Assembly (NCBI GenBank): GCA_027074805.1
Contig: JALTCK010000045.1
Span: 1 to 33,223, forward strand
Length of the DNA: 33,223 bases
Source of the DNA: Thermococcus sp.
Lineage (GTDB): Archaea; Methanobacteriota_B; Thermococci; Thermococcales; Thermococcaceae
Reading direction: 5' to 3'
Shown: positions 29,504-33,223 of the stretch, piece after piece
Numbering within the stretch: the first letter of the stretch is position 1
Layout: every line of letters starts with the position of its first letter
Position numbers and translations under genes: made by a program
The notes under the pieces: model-generated
The model's database searches: none
Seen by the model: the letters and a program-made list of their open reading frames with translations, nothing else
What the model was told of the DNA's origin: nothing

Positions 29504-29995
29504 ATGGCGGAGGTAAAAATAGAACGGCTCAGGGGGCTTGACCAGGAGACCCTCGAGCGGCTGATAGAGATTTACATGCGCGGCTACGAGGGAATGCGCG
29601 AGTACGGCGGCGAGGGCGAGAGCTACGCCAAGCGCTACCTGAGGTGGTGCTGGAACAAAGCTAAAGACGGCTTCTTCGTGGCGAAGGTCGGCGATGAGAT
29701 AGCGGGCTTTATAGTCTGCGACAGTGACTGGTACAGCAAGTACGAGGAAAAGGTTGTAGGGGCGGTCCACGAGTTCGTTGTGGACAAAAAATATCAAGGA
29801 CACGGAATAGGGAGGAAACTCATGGAAAAGTGCCTTGAATACCTCGCAGATAAGGGGAGTATAGAACTTTGGGTCGGCGAGAAGAACGAAGGGGCGATAA
29901 GGTTCTACGAGGACTACGGCTTCAGAAGAGTTGGTCAGAGCGGGATATGGGTTCGGATGGTGAAGGATGTGCGAAAGGATGATAAAGGTTCATGA
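29504..29995 (+). CDS. GNAT family acetyltransferase
   Basis: VHEFVVDKKYQGHGIGRKLMEKCLEYLADKGSIELWVGEKNEGAIRFYEDYGF. Confidence 0.9.
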   Translation: MAEVKIERLRGLDQETLERLIEIYMRGYEGMREYGGEGESYAKRYLRWCWNKAKDGFFVAKVGDEIAGFIVCDSDWYSKYEEKVVGAVHEFVVDKKYQGHGIGRKLMEKCLEYLADKGSIELWVGEKNEGAIRFYEDYGFRRVGQSGIWVRMVKDVRKDDKGS

Positions 29996-30016
29996 GAAAG
30001 TTATGTGGGTGGAAAA

Positions 30017-30310
30017 ATGCCGTGTGTACGTCCGCCGCAGCCAGAGAAGGTGAAAGAAATGAAAGAAGAGAGCTTCATACGGGAAGGAAAGGGAAAGGTT
30101 AAGGTCACGATAGAGAGCGAAGGTGAAACCATAGAAACGACGATGAGCGGCTCACTCAAAAGCGTCAATGAGATAGCGGAGATGCTGGGCGCCAAAGCCG
30201 AGAACGGGATGATAAAGACAGTGGTTGACGGCGTGAAAGTCAAGATGCAACGTGGAGAGCTCGAGCTAGAGTTCGAGAACGGCGATAGGATGAAGATTGA
30301 GAGAGCCTGA
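30017..30310 (+). CDS. Small hypothetical protein
   Basis: MPCVRPPQPEKVKEMKEESFIREGKGKVKVTIESEGETIETTMSG... Confidence 0.65.
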   Translation: MPCVRPPQPEKVKEMKEESFIREGKGKVKVTIESEGETIETTMSGSLKSVNEIAEMLGAKAENGMIKTVVDGVKVKMQRGELELEFENGDRMKIERA

Positions 30311-31171
30311 TCATCCCCAGATTCCTATCACCATTATTCCGAGTGTCGTGAGGACTATAGCGTAGATCAACCTCCTCGTGAGTCTTTCTTTTAGGAAAAC
30401 CACCGCAAAGAGGGAGGCCATTATTGGACTTGACTCCGTTACCGGCGTTGCCACGCTTGAGCCGGCAACCTTCAGGGCTAGTGTGAAGAAGTATTGACCG
30501 AGTATCGTGCCAAAAAGCGTTATTAGGCCGACAAGTCCCCATCCCCTTCTGTTAAGCTTTTTGAAGTCGTCTTTAATCTTCGGCAGAAAAGCTAGGCCGG
30601 CGAGCGCCCCAAAACCTATCCTAAGCCCGATTATCGAGAAGGCACTCTCTCCAGCCACCAACCAGTCAGTGACTATTACCGCAAACGTCCACATAAGCTG
30701 GGCGAAGAAGACGTAGGCGACCCCTTTCCAACTACCCATCCTCCCCGGACCGCTCTCGGTAGTGACCAGAATTACGGCGAGAATTATTGCAAACGCACCC
30801 CCAACAAGTCCCGGAGTGAGGGGTCTTTCGAGGAGATAATGCGCCGTGAACATTGTGAGGACCGGATGAAACGTCACTAGAATTGCTGCCCTGGAAACTC
30901 CCATGAGTTGCATCCCCTCCAGGAAGAACCAGTCCGCCACCGTGAATCCGATGATTCCCGAGATGATAAGAACAGCCCATCTCTCTGGTGTGATTGTTGG
31001 GAGGCCGAGATAAAAGACGAGAGGAACATAAAAAGCCGAACTCAGGAACAGCCTGGCCACGTTAAGGGATAAGGGGTTGACCTTCTCCATGGAGACCTTT
31101 GAGAGAACTGAGGCGATGGCCCAAACGAGAGCCGCTGAGAAAGCGAGTATCACCCCGAGTATTACATCCAT
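30311..31171 (-). CDS. EamA/DMT family transporter
   Basis: Ten-TM pattern; two EamA repeats, FLKERLTRRLIYAIVLTTLGIMVIG. Confidence 0.9.
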   Translation of the reverse strand: MDVILGVILAFSAALVWAIASVLSKVSMEKVNPLSLNVARLFLSSAFYVPLVFYLGLPTITPERWAVLIISGIIGFTVADWFFLEGMQLMGVSRAAILVTFHPVLTMFTAHYLLERPLTPGLVGGAFAIILAVILVTTESGPGRMGSWKGVAYVFFAQLMWTFAVIVTDWLVAGESAFSIIGLRIGFGALAGLAFLPKIKDDFKKLNRRGWGLVGLITLFGTILGQYFFTLALKVAGSSVATPVTESSPIMASLFAVVFLKERLTRRLIYAIVLTTLGIMVIGIWG

Positions 31172-31241
31172 GGCAGGGGAGAGGACAAATTCTGTTATAA
31201 GATTAACGTTTCAAAAATCCTGAAAAAGAAAGATATGACAA

Positions 31242-31646
31242 TCACTTCAAAACGGGCCTAAACTTGTAGGAGTAGAGGATTATTCCATCCTCATCGAACT
31301 CTCTGACCTTCCTGGTGACCATCTCCACGTCCATTCCGAAGTCTATCCCCTCCGGATCAACATCGGTAAGTTGGGCAAGGACAACTGGTCCCTCTTCGAG
31401 CTGGACAAGGGCAAGCGGGTAAGGCTTGTAATACTCAAAGCCACTAGGCGGGTTCCTGACTATCGTCCAGCTTAGAACCTTTCCCTTTCCACTGAACTCG
31501 TACTCCTCAACGTTTCTCGAGCCGCAGACTGGGCAGACGTCACGCTTGGGGAACATCAGGTGACCGTTCTCACACTTTCCACCGATCAGCCTGTACTTTT
31601 CACGGAAGTGCCTCCAGTGCCTCGAAACTTGCATCGGTTTCCCCAT
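31242..31646 (-). CDS. Zn-ribbon OB-fold (DUF35) protein of thiolase/HMGCS complex
   Basis: GGKCENGHLMFPKRDVCPVCGSRNVEEYEFSGKGKVLSWTIV. Confidence 0.93.
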   Translation of the reverse strand: MGKPMQVSRHWRHFREKYRLIGGKCENGHLMFPKRDVCPVCGSRNVEEYEFSGKGKVLSWTIVRNPPSGFEYYKPYPLALVQLEEGPVVLAQLTDVDPEGIDFGMDVEMVTRKVREFDEDGIILYSYKFRPVLK

Positions 31647-31647
31647 T

Positions 31648-32823
31648 TCAGACCCTCCTGAAGACGTTAACCGTTATATTTGAACCCGTACCCCCTATGT
31701 TCTGGGTCAGACCTATCTCGGCATCGGGGACTTGTATCCCCTCAGGCGCCTCGCCACGGAGCTGAAGTACAGCTTCAACTGTCTGATAGACACCGGTGGC
31801 TCCAACCGGGTGCCCTCTGCTCTTCAGACCACCCATCGTCTGTATCGGGTAATCACCGTCTATGGCTATCTGCCCCTCCCTGGCCAGCTCGGCTCCCTTG
31901 CCCTTTTCCGCAACCCCCAGCGCTTCCAAGCTAAGAGCAGCCATAACCGTGAACGCATCATGCACCTCGAAGAAGTCTATCTCTTTAACCGTGACTCCAG
32001 CCATTCTGTAGGCCCTGTCAGCTGCAATCCTCGCTGCTTTGAGTGTGAGTAAATCATCACGGTTCGCGAGGTTTATGGTGTCTATGGCCCTTCCTACCCC
32101 TGCCACTTCTACCCACTTCTCCTTTGACACTCCAAGTTCCTGCGCCTTTTCTGGAGTAGTGATTATGACCGCCGCTGCACCGTCGCATACGGGAGACGCA
32201 TCGAATAGCTTGAGTGGATCGGCAATGTAAGGACTCTTCATGACGGTTTCAACCTTTATTGGACGTTTGAACATTGCATAGGGATTTCTGGCACCGTTAG
32301 CATGAGCATTCACTGCAAAAAGGGCCAGATCTTCCTCGGTGTATCCATAGCTCTTCATATAGTAACGCATTATAAGAGCATTCAGGGCGACGAAGCTTGC
32401 ACCATGGAAGAGCTCCCAGTCAGCATCGGCTGCGTAGGCCAGATAGCGAGTCGCGTCACTCGGCCATGCGTCGGTCATCTTCTCGACTCCCACAACAGCA
32501 ACAACGTCCTCAAGGCCGCTCAGAACTGCCTTCGTACCTTCCTGAACTGCTGCCCCACCACTGGCACATGCTGCTTCAATCTTGACCGCAGGAATGTTTC
32601 CGAGACCAGCCCAGTCCGCTATTAACGCTCCAAGGTTCTCCTGTTCGACAAACGATCCAGAGATCATGTTTCCAACGTAGAGGGAGTCAACCCTGTCGAT
32701 CCCAGCGTCGTCCATCGCGTTGAGTAGAGCTTCAACGGCTATGTCCCTGAGTGAGAGCCTCCAGTGCTCGCCAACCGGAACCATCCCGGCACCAATTATT
32801 ACCGCCTTCCTCATCTCAACCAC
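31648..32823 (-). CDS. Acetyl-CoA C-acetyltransferase (archaeal thiolase)
   Basis: VKIEAACASGGAAVQEG, HDAFTVMAALSLEALG, SRGHPVGATGVYQ. Confidence 0.94.
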   Translation of the reverse strand: MVEMRKAVIIGAGMVPVGEHWRLSLRDIAVEALLNAMDDAGIDRVDSLYVGNMISGSFVEQENLGALIADWAGLGNIPAVKIEAACASGGAAVQEGTKAVLSGLEDVVAVVGVEKMTDAWPSDATRYLAYAADADWELFHGASFVALNALIMRYYMKSYGYTEEDLALFAVNAHANGARNPYAMFKRPIKVETVMKSPYIADPLKLFDASPVCDGAAAVIITTPEKAQELGVSKEKWVEVAGVGRAIDTINLANRDDLLTLKAARIAADRAYRMAGVTVKEIDFFEVHDAFTVMAALSLEALGVAEKGKGAELAREGQIAIDGDYPIQTMGGLKSRGHPVGATGVYQTVEAVLQLRGEAPEGIQVPDAEIGLTQNIGGTGSNITVNVFRRV

Positions 32824-32824
32824 C

Positions 32825-33223
32825 TCAGACTATGTACTTCCTCCTGGCCTTCGCGTAGAGGGCGTAGTCTATGTACTTCTTCCTGTTCACGTAGTCCATG
32901 GTCTTCGGGGCCAGGTCTCTCTTCTCCTCAATCGCGTCCTGTACGACGAGGCTGAAGGCATCGCTTCCAGCACCGGAACCAAATGAGACCCAGAGGATCC
33001 TATCACCTGGTTTGGCTATGTCGAGAACCGCCGAGACGCCAACTAATGTAGCGCCGCTGTAGGTGTTGCCGATTATCCCGCTGAGGAGCCCAGGAAGGAC
33101 CTTCTCCTTCGGAATGCCCAGTATCTTGGCTGCCGTAAGCGGGAACTTAACGTTAGGCTGATGGAAGACGGCATAGTCAAAATCCTCCGGCGTATACTCC
33201 ATCTCCTCCATGAGAGTCTTAGC
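32825..33223 (-). CDS. Hydroxymethylglutaryl-CoA synthase, C-terminal part (runs off window end)
   Basis: [74 protein letters not shown]. Confidence 0.92.
   Translation of the reverse strand, partial: AKTLMEEMEYTPEDFDYAVFHQPNVKFPLTAAKILGIPKEKVLPGLLSGIIGNTYSGATLVGVSAVLDIAKPGDRILWVSFGSGAGSDAFSLVVQDAIEEKRDLAPKTMDYVNRKKYIDYALYAKARRKYIV

Noticed and set aside
31242-33223. DUF35-thiolase-HMG-CoA synthase cluster as a novel system
   Set aside because: This gene arrangement is the known archaeal mevalonate-pathway thiolase/HMGCS complex.

Overview
The window looks like an ordinary, gene-dense stretch of a hyperthermophilic Thermococcales (Thermococcus-like) chromosome. Recognisable content: Hel308 helicase, SRP19, TrmI tRNA methyltransferase, an NfnAB/SudAB-type ferredoxin:NADP oxidoreductase pair, GcvH, an eight-gene Mrp/Mbh-type Na+/H+ antiporter operon plus two unrelated cation/H+ antiporters (CPA2-like and CPA1-like), pyruvoyl arginine decarboxylase and a spermidine-synthase-family enzyme, an ADP-forming acyl-CoA synthetase alpha subunit with IorA/IorB, a TBP-HDAC-like gene pair, aMBF1, and the start of a mevalonate cluster (DUF35 / thiolase / HMG-CoA synthase). 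I saw no CRISPR array, transposon, rRNA, tRNA or obvious defence island. The most interesting items are not in the supplied ORF track: (i) two adjacent, well-formed box C/D sRNA genes at 8908-9069, and a weaker third candidate at 19343-19400; (ii) a perfect 22-bp palindrome over the start of a STAND/archaeal-ATPase gene, next to a TATA element that may be shared with the first sRNA; (iii) an unlisted 46-aa C2H2 zinc-finger ORF at 19194-19334; (iv) a membrane-spanning protein with cell-wall-binding-repeat-like outside and winged-HTH inside; (v) two GTTn3AAC (SurR-type) motifs flanking the TATA box of the NfnAB/SudAB operon. Family names come from reading the translations by eye; no searches were run.
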